64,000 nt of DNA from Gordonia mangrovi (GCF_024734075.1 NZ_CP102850.1:3348001-3412000); one strand, 5' to 3'. Shown: positions 17,938 to 27,015, numbered from the stretch's first letter. Numbers and translations are program-made. Notes: generated by a model not told the origin, from the letters alone.

Positions 17938-18765
17938 GTGACACAGACGAGTACCGGATGGGCGACGCCGGTCGCGCGATACCTGAACAAGGTGGCGGTG
18001 GTAACAGGTTCGAGCTCGGGCCACGGACGCGCGATCGCGTTGCGACTCGCCGGCGAAGGCGCCAGCATAGTGTGCGTCGACCTGCGCAAGAATGCGCTGC
18101 CGAATGGTTTCGAAGATGACCTCGAGGTCGATACCGATGACCTCATCGAGAAGAACGGCGGCCGCGCACTCTACGTCCAGGCCGACATCACAGACCCCAA
18201 CGCGTTGGACGCGGTGGCGGACCAGGCGGTAGAGGTCTTCGGCAGCATCGATGTCTGGGTCAACAACGCGGGCGCATTCCTGGGCAGTGCATCAGCTGTC
18301 GAGGAGTCCCACGAGCAGTTCACCCGAACTGTGGACATCAACCTCACCGGAACGTGGAACGGCTGCAAGTCGGCGTTGCGCGTGATGAAGGGACAGGCGT
18401 CTTCGGGTCGCGCCCGCGGACGGATCGTCAACATCGGATCCATCGCGGGTGATATCGGGCAGGCCGACGTGGCCAGCTATTCGGCCGCCAAGGGTGCGGT
18501 CCACAATCTGACTCGTGCCCTGGCAATCGAGGCTGCACCCGATCTGATCAACGTCAACGCCGTGGCGCCCGGGTACTTTCCGACCGCCATCAACCGGGCA
18601 TTGTGGGATGACCTCGAGGCGCTGAAGAAGTTGGAGGACCTCCACCCGCTTCCAATTGGTGTTCCTGCAGATGTTGCTGCCGCGGTGGCGTTTCTCGGCT
18701 CCGATGACGCCGCCTTCGTCACCGGTGTCATCCTTCCGGTCGACGGCGGAGTCCTGGCCAAGTAG
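17938..18765 (+). CDS. Short-chain dehydrogenase/reductase with insertion resembling mycofactocin-type SDRs
   Basis: This is a 275-residue SDR with the coenzyme motif GSSSGHGRA (residues 24-32), NNAGAF, catalytic Tyr-181 in YSAAK, and the C-terminal PVDGGVL. Between the second and third strands it has an extra stretch, about residues 55-80, rich in acidic residues. Such an insertion is seen in actinobacterial SDRs that hold NAD tightly and use mycofactocin; this resemblance is tentative. It follows the FAH gene by 55 bp in the same direction and closes the IclR-associated region. It would oxidise a hydroxylated intermediate. Confidence 0.85.
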   Translation: MTQTSTGWATPVARYLNKVAVVTGSSSGHGRAIALRLAGEGASIVCVDLRKNALPNGFEDDLEVDTDDLIEKNGGRALYVQADITDPNALDAVADQAVEVFGSIDVWVNNAGAFLGSASAVEESHEQFTRTVDINLTGTWNGCKSALRVMKGQASSGRARGRIVNIGSIAGDIGQADVASYSAAKGAVHNLTRALAIEAAPDLINVNAVAPGYFPTAINRALWDDLEALKKLEDLHPLPIGVPADVAAAVAFLGSDDAAFVTGVILPVDGGVLAK

Positions 18766-18951
18766 CGCTGGCAGACGTGCGGTCGACCGATGGCCCGATC
18801 CCGAGTGACCGAATCCGACATGTCCTCGTCATGATGATGAAGCGTGCCGCTCGCGGTGGCACCCGGAGGACGCGAGACCTGGTGACCAGCCCGCCAGCCG
18901 GGTCGCCTACGTCGTGTCCACCGGGTGGCCGCATGCCTGAGTGAGGTCCGG

Positions 18952-19299
18952 ATGGAAGATCGTCCATGGGAGCTGATTCCGGGCGGAAACCGGGCCCGGC
19001 ACAGGCGAATCGCCCGAACACAGGCGCAGCTGTTGGTCGCCGAACTCGAGCGGGTCTGGGAACGCGCGCAGGAACGGTTGGCCACCTGCTCGCGTTCCCC
19101 GCGTGACCTGGTCGGCGAACGTGTCGAGTGCGCCGAGGCGGCTGCGCTTGCGTGTCGTCTTCGGATCGAATTCTCGCTGCCGTGTCGCGATTGCGGCGCC
19201 GAGCGGGGGTGCTCGTCACCGACATGCACGAGTCAGCCGTCGCCGCACCCGGAGGGTGACAATGCTTGCGAGATCAGTCAGCCAGACGTCGATACCTGA
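18952..19299 (+). CDS. Small hypothetical protein with clustered cysteines
   Basis: This is an open frame of 115 residues starting at ATG 18952. It has an arginine- and alanine-rich helical N-terminal half and a cysteine cluster (PCRDCGAERGC) near residue 80. No family is recognised. It lies in a degraded stretch (18766-19899) between the SDR and the DUF2235 gene that otherwise contains only the WYL-regulator remnant. It could be coding, or part of the decayed region; codon bias is compatible with coding but there is no clear ribosome binding site. Confidence 0.3.
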   Translation: MEDRPWELIPGGNRARHRRIARTQAQLLVAELERVWERAQERLATCSRSPRDLVGERVECAEAAALACRLRIEFSLPCRDCGAERGCSSPTCTSQPSPHPEGDNACEISQPDVDT

Positions 19300-19321
19300 C
19301 AGATTCTGTCGTGCCTTGCCG

Positions 19322-19788
19322 GATGATGGCGAACATGCGAGCCGAACGCGGCCGGCACGGTGGTTTCGCGTTGCTGTCGGGCTATCGCATGGGTCTGGCG
19401 GGGCTGACCGTCGATGAGGCGACATCATTGTTGGCCGGCACCGCGCGACTGGATTCGCGGGCATTCGCCAGCGCGATGCGCAAGGTGGTCGCCGCGCTGC
19501 CAGAGGCTCATCGTGGCCGGCGACACCTGGTACCTCGTCGCGACGGTGAACGGTGCCGAGCGTATGTGTCGGGTGTCGCGAACCGGCTTGGACGCAGCGT
19601 CTCACTCATCGAGACGACCACGCCGACAGGGGTGGGCGTGCGTGCCCGGCTGCGCTTTAGGCGATCGGACCCGCGCACTGAGAATGGTGTGGGCTCTGCT
19701 GCTCGAGCACTCCTTCGACGTCGTCGAGCCCGACTGGATACGTGACGCCATCGACGCGAGGGCGCGCAGTGTGCTGCGGACGCCGTGA
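19322..19788 (+). pseudogene. Decayed WYL-domain transcriptional regulator
   Basis: From about 19340 one frame reads ERGRHGGFALLSGYRMGL, then LTVDEATSLLAG and MRKVVAALPEAHR. This is the linker and start of a WYL-domain regulator of the YafY/DeoR-like type. At about 19505-19520 the reading must shift to a second frame, which reads AGDTWYLVATVNGAERMCRV (the WYL core) and then, after a poorly conserved stretch, HSFDVVEPDWIRDAIDARAR, matching the C-terminal WCX part. The N-terminal helix-turn-helix is missing and the middle is eroded. I infer a dead regulator gene. Confidence 0.6.
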
Positions 19789-19899
19789 CCTGTCAACGGG
19801 CCAGGCGGCAACTGTCGATCAATCGCGCGACGCGTGAAGCACTCGACACCGCATACGATCGAAAAAACTTGTTCCACCTGAGAAGGAGACCGACTCAAC

Positions 19900-21012
19900 A
19901 TGCCCAAACGGCTGATCGTCTGTTGCGACGGCACGTGGAATGCGTTCGGGCAGAAGCACCCGACGAACGTGGTCAAGCTGTACGAGGCGATCGCCGGGGC
20001 CGACGATGACGGCGTGATCCAGGATTCGGTCTACGTGGCCGGAGTCGGGACCAAGTCGTGGCAAAAGGTTCGCGGCGGAGCACTCGGTCTGGGGCTGTCC
20101 AAGAACGTGAAGAAGGGGTACCTCGAACTCGTCGAGATGTACGAACCCGGCGACGAGATTTTCCTGTTCGGATTCAGCCGCGGCGCGTACACGGCGCGCA
20201 GCATCGCCGGTTTCATCCGTAACGCCGGCCTGCTGACGCGAGACAACCGTGGCCGTCTCGACGAGGCCTTCGCGCTCTACCGTGATCGGGACAGGTCGTC
20301 GGCGCCGAGCCGCGAACGCGCCGTCGAGTTCCGCGCACAGTATTCACATGAGGTGCCGATCCGCTTCATCGGGGTGTGGGACACCGTCGGATCGTTGGGG
20401 ATTCCGCTCAGCGGCAAGGTCTTCGAGTGGATCAACCGGCGATGGGCATTTCACGACACCCAGCTCAGTTCCACCGTCGAGGCCGCCTATCACGCGTTGG
20501 CAATCGACGAGAAGCGCGGACCATTCAAGCCGACGTTGTGGCAGGCGCAGCCGGACGCGCCGGACAGTCAGATCATCGAGCAGGTCTGGTTCTCCGGAGT
20601 GCACTGCAACGTCGGTGGCGGCTACGCGGACAGCAGGATCAGCGACATCCCGCTGGTGTGGATGATGAATCGTGCGCGTGAACACGGTCTTGCGTTCACC
20701 GACGACGAGCCTGCGCCGACAGACACATCCAGACAGGTTGCCGTGGGTGTGGTGAGCGCGATCAGCCGATTCCTCACCAACACCGACGCGTTCGCGGTCC
20801 CGCTGCAGGAGTCGAGGAAGGGTTTCTATCGGTGGTTTCTCGAGGCGTTCTCACGCCCGATGGGGGCTGTCGACTCCGGGCATGAGTTCGTTGCGTCGAG
20901 CGCGACACGCCGGATGGATGAGGTCGCGGCCTACGATCCGGTGAACCTCGCCGACTACCGGGACAGCGGTGGGCCGGAAATGGCGGTTGATTTCCACCCG
21001 ACGGCCATCTGA
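19900..21012 (+). CDS. DUF2235 alpha/beta-hydrolase protein
   Basis: This is a 370-residue protein of the DUF2235 family (phospholipase-like hydrolases, including Tle1-type effectors). The N-terminal LIVCCDGTWN is the family hallmark. The nucleophile serine sits in FGFSRGAYTARS near residue 90, and GVWDTVGSLG and WFSGVHCNVGGGY further support the assignment. There is no signal peptide. Its role in actinobacteria is undefined; a lipid or ester hydrolase is inferred. It stands alone, preceded by GAGAAGGAGA and followed by a stem-loop terminator facing convergent genes. Confidence 0.88.
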   Translation: MPKRLIVCCDGTWNAFGQKHPTNVVKLYEAIAGADDDGVIQDSVYVAGVGTKSWQKVRGGALGLGLSKNVKKGYLELVEMYEPGDEIFLFGFSRGAYTARSIAGFIRNAGLLTRDNRGRLDEAFALYRDRDRSSAPSRERAVEFRAQYSHEVPIRFIGVWDTVGSLGIPLSGKVFEWINRRWAFHDTQLSSTVEAAYHALAIDEKRGPFKPTLWQAQPDAPDSQIIEQVWFSGVHCNVGGGYADSRISDIPLVWMMNRAREHGLAFTDDEPAPTDTSRQVAVGVVSAISRFLTNTDAFAVPLQESRKGFYRWFLEAFSRPMGAVDSGHEFVASSATRRMDEVAAYDPVNLADYRDSGGPEMAVDFHPTAI

Positions 21013-21029
21013 GCTCGGCCGGTCGGATC

Positions 21030-21079
21030 TTCTGGCCGCAGCTCTAGGTTCCGGCTTGGAGCCGGAACTGCGGCCAGAA
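21030..21079. terminator. Stem-loop between convergent genes
   Basis: Outer arms TTCTGGCCGCAG (21030-21041) and CTGCGGCCAGAA (21068-21079) pair perfectly. Inside, a second inverted repeat, GTTCCGGCT/AGCCGGAAC, extends the structure. It sits between the converging DUF2235 and DUF1330 genes and fits a bidirectional terminator. Confidence 0.65.
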
Positions 21080-21129
21080 CCCACAGGTGCGGCCAGAACC
21101 GTTACGCCGCAGGCGGCGGGCGGCTCTCG

Positions 21130-21567
21130 CTACGACGTGGTCGTCGCGATGAGCCGCGAATCGGCCAGCGCTGCAGTGCGATGGCGCGACAACGACTGGT
21201 ACTCGGGGTCGGGGATCATGTCCAAGAACGCCTTCGGACTCGGGTAGCGAACCAACAGTATCGAGTCCCAGTTTTCGTCGGGCGGGCCGATCACGGTGGG
21301 ACCGCAGTCGCCGTGGTACACCACCTCGGCACCGGCCTTCTCGATGTGCGGCATCGCCGCCGCGCCGTAGCGGCGATATGCCTGTTCGCCCGAGATCGGG
21401 TGCTCCGGGGCGAGGTCATCGGCGGCGGAGTAGTCGGCCACATCGCGATACCGAAGTAGATTGAGCATCGTGATCGGCTGATCGGCAGGTAACTGAATGA
21501 CCTCGGCGAGCTGGTGACGGCGCGGATCGACGGTACGGCGGTCGGCGGGCGGGAGGTCGGTGCTCAT
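21130..21567 (-). CDS. DUF1330-family protein
   Basis: This is a 145-residue protein with the ferredoxin-like DUF1330 (dimeric alpha-beta barrel) pattern: ITMLNLLRYRDVADY, then YRRYGAAAMPHIEKAGAEV, and VRYPSPKAFLDMI. Enzymatic function is unknown. The start at 21567 is the first in-frame ATG that gives a clean domain; the open frame continues upstream with unlike sequence. Its start is 18 bp from the stop of the old-yellow-enzyme gene on the same strand, so the two are probably co-transcribed. Confidence 0.8.
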   Translation of the reverse strand: MSTDLPPADRRTVDPRRHQLAEVIQLPADQPITMLNLLRYRDVADYSAADDLAPEHPISGEQAYRRYGAAAMPHIEKAGAEVVYHGDCGPTVIGPPDENWDSILLVRYPSPKAFLDMIPDPEYQSLSRHRTAALADSRLIATTTS

Positions 21568-21584
21568 CGGTCCACTGTAGGCAG

Positions 21585-22661
21585 TCAGGCGACGAAGTCG
21601 TCCCAGTTCGTTGACAGATACTCGAGAAAACGCGGTCCCACGGATTCGGCGGTCAAGTGGGATGCGGAGACCGGCTGTTCGGTGGCGCGATACGCGGGGT
21701 CGGCGAGGACCTGCCGTGCGAAGTCGTGGTGAATGATGCCGGCGGTGCCGATGAGCACGAAATCCGCTCCGCGATCGAGGCATTCCTGCGCACCGGCAGC
21801 ATCGAGGATCTTGCCTGCTACGCCCACCCGGGTGTCGCCGCGGGGGAGGTCCATGAAGTGGTCGATCAGCCGGCGTCCCTGATGCTGCTGTTCGTAGGGC
21901 TCTTTGAACGCATCCCACAGCGACAGGTCCAGATAGTCGAGGTCGCCGGCCGCGAGCACCTCGGCGGCCAGGGCACGCGACTCGTCCAGTGCGATTCCGT
22001 AGCGCTCCGGCGACAACCTCAGTCCCAATTGGAATCCCGACGACGTGGCGGCTCGGGTCGCACTGATGATCTCGTGCACGATGCGGAAACGGTTGGTCGC
22101 CGACCCGCCGTAGCGATCGGTTCGGTCGTTGTGTCGCGCGTCGAGGAACTGGCCGATCAGGTAACCATGGGCGCCGTGGATCTCGGCGCCGTCGAAGCCG
22201 GCCTTCTCAGCACGGACAGCAGCATCGACGAAATCGCGCACCACCTGCTCGACCTCGTCGGTGGTCAGTGCCACCGCACCCTTGGACGGGTCGCCCCACG
22301 GCGCGACGACGGGCCGACCGGTCAACGTCGTGTTCGCCCGCCGCCCCCCGTGCTGCAGTTGCACTGAGGACACTGCGCCCGCGGCCCGCAGACCGTCGGC
22401 GAGCCGGGTCAGGCCGGGCAGCTGACTGTCGTCGCAGATTCCGAGTTGCCCAGGGAAGGCCTGGCCGCCGGGGCTGACATGTGCCGCGCACGTCATGACC
22501 ATGGCGAAGCCGCCCTCGGCGCGCCGCACCAGCCAGCGGTACTCGTCGTCACCGAGAGTTCCGTCCGGATTGCTCTGCATGTTGGTCAACGGAGCCAGGG
22601 CCAGGCGGTTACCCCAGGCGGGTCCGTGGGCGAACTCCAATGGAGTTGCTGAGGTGATCAA
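21585..22661 (-). CDS. NADH:flavin oxidoreductase / old yellow enzyme family
   Basis: This is a 358-residue FMN TIM-barrel enzyme. Family features include RLALAPLTNMQS, VQLQHGGRRAN, GAEIHGAHGYLIGQFLD near residue 165, the RYGGSATNR segment and the C-terminal phosphate-binding ADFVLIGTAG. Old yellow enzymes reduce activated C=C bonds with NAD(P)H. Some members act on 2,4-dienoyl-CoA or cyclic enones, but the substrate here cannot be inferred. It precedes the DUF1330 gene on the same strand. Confidence 0.9.
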   Translation of the reverse strand: MITSATPLEFAHGPAWGNRLALAPLTNMQSNPDGTLGDDEYRWLVRRAEGGFAMVMTCAAHVSPGGQAFPGQLGICDDSQLPGLTRLADGLRAAGAVSSVQLQHGGRRANTTLTGRPVVAPWGDPSKGAVALTTDEVEQVVRDFVDAAVRAEKAGFDGAEIHGAHGYLIGQFLDARHNDRTDRYGGSATNRFRIVHEIISATRAATSSGFQLGLRLSPERYGIALDESRALAAEVLAAGDLDYLDLSLWDAFKEPYEQQHQGRRLIDHFMDLPRGDTRVGVAGKILDAAGAQECLDRGADFVLIGTAGIIHHDFARQVLADPAYRATEQPVSASHLTAESVGPRFLEYLSTNWDDFVA

Positions 22662-22768
22662 CGCGGTCCTCCTGCTCTCGGCTGCTTCGGTGTATACCAG
22701 CGCACACCGATGGGGCGGCCGTCGCCCCGTTCAGGACGACGGCCCGTAGGTGTCGTGCGCTATAGCGT

Positions 22769-23083
22769 TCAGCGCAGAACCGAGGACTCCTCTTGGGTGA
22801 ACATGGTGACGCCACCGGTGGCGAAGTTCGCCACGTCGGCGCCGGCGGCGGCCATCTCCTCCGACCCGGCAGCCGCCATCAGGGCCTCCTGGTCGGCGAA
22901 GTACAGGTTCGCGACGGCGTAGTAGGGCGGCTCCGAACCGTCGAGGGTGGCGACCTTGCCCCAGGTGTACTCCGTCAGTCCGGGCACCTTCGAGGCCAGC
23001 GGGATGTGTACTTGTTCGTAGTACTCATCGAACGCGGCGGGATCGTTGGGTTGGCCGTAGCAGACGGCGACGCGGATGGTCAT
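22769..23083 (-). CDS. EthD-like small protein
   Basis: This 104-residue protein has the EthD/dimeric alpha-beta barrel pattern: RVAVCYGQPNDPAAFDEYYE, then HIPLASKVPGLTEYTWGKV and a C-terminal NFATGGVTMF. Family members are often encoded beside ring or ether-degrading oxygenases; the biochemical role is mostly unknown. ATG 23083 has AAGGAG just upstream on the minus strand. It is divergent from a MaoC-type hydratase gene. Confidence 0.8.
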   Translation of the reverse strand: MTIRVAVCYGQPNDPAAFDEYYEQVHIPLASKVPGLTEYTWGKVATLDGSEPPYYAVANLYFADQEALMAAAGSEEMAAAGADVANFATGGVTMFTQEESSVLR

Positions 23084-23292
23084 CTGGTTACTCCTTCTCG
23101 ACGGTGGGACCTCGTGACGCTGTCCCGGTGAGCTCACCGTAGGTGGGCGGTCGGCGTGACGGGGTCGGGATCGTCGGAAGAAATTGGCGGCAAGCGCATC
23201 TGCGGCCACCTCGGTGCGAACCAGGCCACCGCGCACCTCGCCCGCTCCAGCCGATCGCGCCACATCGCTTGGCGCCGGATAGCGTGGCCGCC

Positions 23293-23745
23293 GTGACCAC
23301 GGAAACTCGACGGGCCTTTGCCGACGACATCGAACCGGGACGTCGCTACCAGTTCGAGGCCTTGACCATCAGCGAGACCGAGTTGCTGGACTTCGCGACC
23401 CAGTGGGACCCGCAGAGCTTTCACATCGACTCCGATGTCGCTGAGTCGGGTGCCTTCGGCGGGCTCATCGCCAGCGGGATACACACCCTGGCGGTGTTCC
23501 AGCGACTGGCCGTGCGGGCGGTCTTCGATCACTGGCAGGTGATCGCCGGACGCCGTCTGCTCGACGTCGCCTTCCTGCGCCCGGTCCGGCCCGGCGACAC
23601 GCTCACCGGGTCGATGACAGTCCACACCATCGTCTTCGACAAACCGGGGCGTGCGCTCGTGACGGTCGGCGGGGTGCTGGTCGATCGCGACGACCGCGAG
23701 GTACTGACGACGACGATGGAAGTGTTCGTCCGCGCCCGCGACTGA
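23293..23745 (+). CDS. MaoC-like (hot-dog fold) hydratase
   Basis: This is a single hot-dog domain of 150 residues with the R-specific hydratase 2 pattern. FATQWDPQSFHID carries the catalytic Asp/His pair and FGGLIASGIHTLA the following conserved segment. Such proteins hydrate trans-2-enoyl-CoAs to (R)-3-hydroxyacyl-CoAs. The start is GTG 23293 or GTG 23284; neither has a strong ribosome binding site. Divergent from the EthD gene and 88 bp before the crotonase pair, it could serve beta-oxidation. Confidence 0.82.
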   Translation: MTTETRRAFADDIEPGRRYQFEALTISETELLDFATQWDPQSFHIDSDVAESGAFGGLIASGIHTLAVFQRLAVRAVFDHWQVIAGRRLLDVAFLRPVRPGDTLTGSMTVHTIVFDKPGRALVTVGGVLVDRDDREVLTTTMEVFVRARD

Positions 23746-23833
23746 GCTGCTCAGGACCTGCGCTGTACTCCCTTACTAGGATATGCAAGTATCTGATGGG
23801 TATCGGGACAAATCTGCGCGAGGAGATCAGATC

Positions 23834-24931
23834 ATGGTGGACGAACCGTCCGTGCTGTCCACGGTCGACGCCGGGGTCGCGACCCTGACATTGAACAGGC
23901 CGAAGTCGATCAATGCGCTCGACCATCCAATGGTGACCGCCATGGACGAGCTGCTGCGCGATTGGGCATCCGATACGCAGGTCAGCGCGGTGGTGCTGGT
24001 CGGTGCCGGCGAGCGCGGTCTGTGTGCCGGCGGCGACATCGTGGCCATTCACCGTGACGCCTCGGCGCTGAGCAGTTCCGGCGCCGGTGACGCCGAGGCC
24101 GCAGCGTGCCCGTCCGCACTGTTCTGGGCCGACGAATACCGACTCAACGCCGACATCGCGCGCTACCCTAAGCCCTACGTCGCCATCATGGACGGCATCG
24201 TGATGGGTGGCGGTGTGGGTGTCTCCGCGCACGCCAATACCCGCGTCGTCACCGACCGCACGCGGCTCGCCATGCCCGAGGTCGGGATCGGATTCGTGCC
24301 CGACGTCGGCGGCACACACCTGCTCGCGCGGGTACCGGACAACCTCGGTGTCTACGCCGGGCTCACCGCCGGCCAGCTGTCCGGCGCGGACGCCATCGAG
24401 CTCGGTCTCGCCGACCACTACGTCCCGGCCGCCGACCTCGAGGCATTCCGTCGGGCCATCGGCGAGACATCGCTCGACGACGCGCTCGCCAAGTATGCAC
24501 AGGAACCGCCCGAGTCGAAGATCGCCGGGCAACGGGAGTGGATCACTCAGGCTTTCGCCGCCGACTCCATCGCCGAGATCATCGACCGCTGCAGTGCCGC
24601 CGGCACCGACGATGCCAAGAAGAGCGCCGCCACCATCGCCGCCAAGAGCCCGCTCGCGCTGGCCGTGACCCTGCGGTCGCTGCGGCAGGCCGAACCCACC
24701 CTGCCCGAGACGCTCAAGCGTGAGTACCGGGTGTCGCTGCGCAGCCTGCTCAATCCCGATATGGCCGAGGGTATCCGCGCGCAGGTGATAGACAAGGATC
24801 GCAACCCTGCGTGGCGCCACACCGATCATGCTGCCGTAACCGCCGCCGAGGTGGACGCCTTCTTCGCGCCGCTGCCCGACGGCCTGGAACTTGTCATCAA
24901 CCCCGCACCGCAGGAGGATTCGAGTGTCTGA
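23834..24931 (+). CDS. 3-hydroxyisobutyryl-CoA hydrolase-type crotonase (EchA9-like)
   Basis: This is a 365-residue crotonase-superfamily protein, longer than a hydratase, with the features of 3-hydroxyisobutyryl-CoA hydrolases: [55 protein letters not shown] and the extended C-terminal helical part. These act in valine breakdown. ATG 23834 has GAGGAGA upstream. It overlaps the following echA8-like gene by 8 bp, the same pairing as echA9-echA8 in mycobacteria. Confidence 0.88.
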   Translation: MVDEPSVLSTVDAGVATLTLNRPKSINALDHPMVTAMDELLRDWASDTQVSAVVLVGAGERGLCAGGDIVAIHRDASALSSSGAGDAEAAACPSALFWADEYRLNADIARYPKPYVAIMDGIVMGGGVGVSAHANTRVVTDRTRLAMPEVGIGFVPDVGGTHLLARVPDNLGVYAGLTAGQLSGADAIELGLADHYVPAADLEAFRRAIGETSLDDALAKYAQEPPESKIAGQREWITQAFAADSIAEIIDRCSAAGTDDAKKSAATIAAKSPLALAVTLRSLRQAEPTLPETLKREYRVSLRSLLNPDMAEGIRAQVIDKDRNPAWRHTDHAAVTAAEVDAFFAPLPDGLELVINPAPQEDSSV

Positions 24932-25700
24932 CCACGAGACCATCATCGTCGAGCGCGAAGGACGCGTCGGCGTCATCACCTTGAACCGGCCGAAGGCGCT
25001 CAACGCGCTCAACACCACGCTCATGACCGAGGTCGTCGGCGCGGCAACCGCATTCGACAAGGACCCGGACATCGGGGCAATCGTGATCACCGGGTCGGAA
25101 AAGGCATTCGCCGCCGGCGCCGACATCAAGGAGATGTCGTCGAAGTCCTACAGTGACGTCGTCGGTGAGCAGTTCTTCGGCGCCTGGGACGACCTGGCCC
25201 GCCTGCGCACCCCGACCATCGCGTCGGTGACCGGCTACGCCCTCGGCGGCGGATGCGAATTGGCGATGCTCTGCGACATCCTGATCGCCGGTGACAACGC
25301 GGTGTTCGGTCAGCCGGAGATCAATCTCGGCGTCATCCCGGGTATCGGTGGCTCACAGCGACTGACCCGCGCGGTCGGCAAGGCCAAGGCCATGGACATG
25401 ATCCTCACCGGTCGGAACATGAAGGTCGACGAGGCCGACAAGCTCGGCTTGGTGTCGCGGGTGGTGCCCAAGGAGAACTGCCTCACGACGGCCAAGGAGG
25501 TGGCCGAGACGATCGCGTCGAAGTCGTTCATCGCGGCATCGCTGGCCAAGGACGCAGTCAACCGCGCCTTCGAGTCCGGCCTCGGCGAGGGAATCCGCGC
25601 CGAGCGGTCACTGTTCTACTCGACATTCGCCACCGACGACCAGACCGAGGGGATGGCGGCGTTCGTCGAGAAGCGCGAGCCGAAGTTCACCCACTCCTGA
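24924..25700 (+). CDS. echA8: Short-chain enoyl-CoA hydratase (EchA8-like)
   Basis: This is a 258-residue classical crotonase. [23 protein letters not shown] (oxyanion hole), [15 protein letters not shown] and the two catalytic glutamates in [11 protein letters not shown] and the preceding conserved segment are all present. It hydrates short 2-enoyl-CoAs in general beta-oxidation. The GTG start at 24924 lies inside the end of the upstream hydrolase gene, after AGGAGG, implying coupled translation. The symbol rests on sequence and gene order as in mycobacteria. Confidence 0.88.
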   Translation: MSDHETIIVEREGRVGVITLNRPKALNALNTTLMTEVVGAATAFDKDPDIGAIVITGSEKAFAAGADIKEMSSKSYSDVVGEQFFGAWDDLARLRTPTIASVTGYALGGGCELAMLCDILIAGDNAVFGQPEINLGVIPGIGGSQRLTRAVGKAKAMDMILTGRNMKVDEADKLGLVSRVVPKENCLTTAKEVAETIASKSFIAASLAKDAVNRAFESGLGEGIRAERSLFYSTFATDDQTEGMAAFVEKREPKFTHS

Positions 25701-25711
25701 CAGATAGCCGC

Positions 25712-25758
25712 AATCGCCAACACCACCTTGCTTCCGAAGCAAGGTGGTGTTGGCGATT
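25712..25758 (+). terminator. 47-nt perfect palindromic stem-loop behind echA8
   Basis: Positions 25712-25734 pair without mismatch with 25736-25758, a 23-bp stem in DNA with one central base. It begins 12 bp after the echA8 stop and has no T-run. It most likely ends the echA9-echA8 transcript; its perfection and length are unusual. Confidence 0.7.
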
Positions 25759-25829
25759 CGGGGTGGCTGCCGAGTCGGCCGGCGCCCGCACGTCACAAGT
25801 ACCTAACGAGCACACCTCTCCGACTGTTG

Positions 25830-25856
25830 GTTGAGTGGCTCAACCGTTAAGGTTGT
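25830..25856. promoter_or_regulatory. Overlapping inverted repeats before the mycolyltransferase gene
   Basis: GGTTGAG (25830) pairs with CTCAACC (25840). CAACC (25842) then pairs with GGTTG (25852), so two dyads share an arm. They lie 40-60 bp before the start of the secreted esterase. They could be an operator; the regulator is unknown. Confidence 0.35.
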
Positions 25857-25893
25857 GACAACTGTGACTTGTGAGGCTGGAGGGAAAGTGCCG

Positions 25894-26916
25894 GTGAACG
25901 TACTCGGGGGACGTCGATGGCGCGCGTGGGTGGCCACCACGATGGCCGTGGCCGTGGGGCTCACACTCGGTGCGGCGGCCGCGCAGGCCGCGCCCGTGCC
26001 GGACGTCAAGGTCTCCCGCATCGACACCGTCATCCACGACAACCCGCAACACACGACGCTGATCGTGTGGTCGGCGTCGATGCGGAAGTTGATCCCGATC
26101 ACCGTGCTGCGACCGCGCAACACCAGCAAGCCGCGGCCGACGCTGTATCTGCTCAACGGAGCGGGCGGTGGTGAGGACTCCGCCACCTGGACGGCGAAGA
26201 CCGACTACGTGAGGTACTTCGCCGACAAGAACGTCAATGTGGTCACCCCGATCGGCGGTGCGTTCTCGTATTACACCGACTGGGAGCGCGACGACCCGGT
26301 GCTCGGGCGCAACAAGTGGCAGACTTTCCTGATCAGAGAACTCCCGCCGCTCATCGACAAGGAATTCGACACCACCAAGGTCAATGCCATCGCGGGCATC
26401 TCGATGGCCGGGACGTCGGTGCTGAACCTGGCGATCGCCGCCCCCAGGTTGTATCGCTCGGTGGCCGCCTACAGCGGGTGCGCGCGGACCAGTGACCCGC
26501 TGGGGCAGGCCTACATCCGGATGGTGGTGGCCGACCGCGGGCAGGGCAATCTCACCAACATGTGGGGTCCGGTCGGCGGACCGGGCTGGCGGGCCAACGA
26601 CCCTTACCTCCGGGCGGCGAAGCTGCGCAGCACCAAGGTCTACATGACCAGCGGTACCGGACTGCCTGGCAGGTACGACCAGATGAATGCCGAACTGGTG
26701 CAGGGAAATCCGTTGGTGTTGGCGAATCAGGTGGTGCTCGGCGGAGCGATCGAGGCGGCGGTCAACCAGTGCACCCAGGACATGGCGGCGCGGCTGCGGT
26801 CACTGCGGGTGCCGATGAAACTGATTGCGCGGCCGACCGGGACGCATTCCTGGCAGTACTGGGAATCCGACCTCAAGCGCACGTGGCCGATGATCGCGGC
26901 GGATCTGCGGCGGTAG
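25894..26916 (+). CDS. Secreted mycolyltransferase/antigen-85-like esterase
   Basis: This is a 340-residue protein. A signal peptide (WRAWVATTMAVAVGLTLG, ending AAAQAAP) is followed by an alpha/beta-hydrolase domain of the antigen 85 family. The nucleophile serine is in AGISMAGTSV and the catalytic histidine in TGTHSWQYW near the C-terminus. LYLLNGAGGGEDSATW is the typical early loop. Such enzymes attach mycolic acids to trehalose and arabinogalactan outside the membrane. GTG 25894 has GGAGGG 9 bp upstream; a GTG 6 bp earlier is too close to that site. It is strong evidence that the host makes mycolic acids. Confidence 0.88.
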   Translation: MNVLGGRRWRAWVATTMAVAVGLTLGAAAAQAAPVPDVKVSRIDTVIHDNPQHTTLIVWSASMRKLIPITVLRPRNTSKPRPTLYLLNGAGGGEDSATWTAKTDYVRYFADKNVNVVTPIGGAFSYYTDWERDDPVLGRNKWQTFLIRELPPLIDKEFDTTKVNAIAGISMAGTSVLNLAIAAPRLYRSVAAYSGCARTSDPLGQAYIRMVVADRGQGNLTNMWGPVGGPGWRANDPYLRAAKLRSTKVYMTSGTGLPGRYDQMNAELVQGNPLVLANQVVLGGAIEAAVNQCTQDMAARLRSLRVPMKLIARPTGTHSWQYWESDLKRTWPMIAADLRR

Positions 26917-26924
26917 GAAGCGGC

Positions 26925-26972
26925 TGATCTCGATACGTTCTCGCCTAGCGGCTCGAACTACTCGATCGGCAG
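26925..26972. repeat. Dispersed intergenic repeat, copy 1
   Basis: The stretch TGATCTCGATACG, then CGCCTAGCGGCTCGA, then CTACTCGATCGGC is one copy of a repeat family also found near 32381, 36860, 39553 and 50238. It lies between the mycolyltransferase stop and the convergent kstR gene. Confidence 0.7.
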
Positions 26973-27015
26973 TTGGGTTCGGGCTCTCGCGAATAGACCG
27001 GATGACTCCGCAGAC

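Noticed and set aside
22769..25700. KstR- or KstR2-type control of the EthD-MaoC-echA genes
   Set aside because: No TnnAACnnGTTnnA or KstR2-like palindrome was found in their upstream regions.
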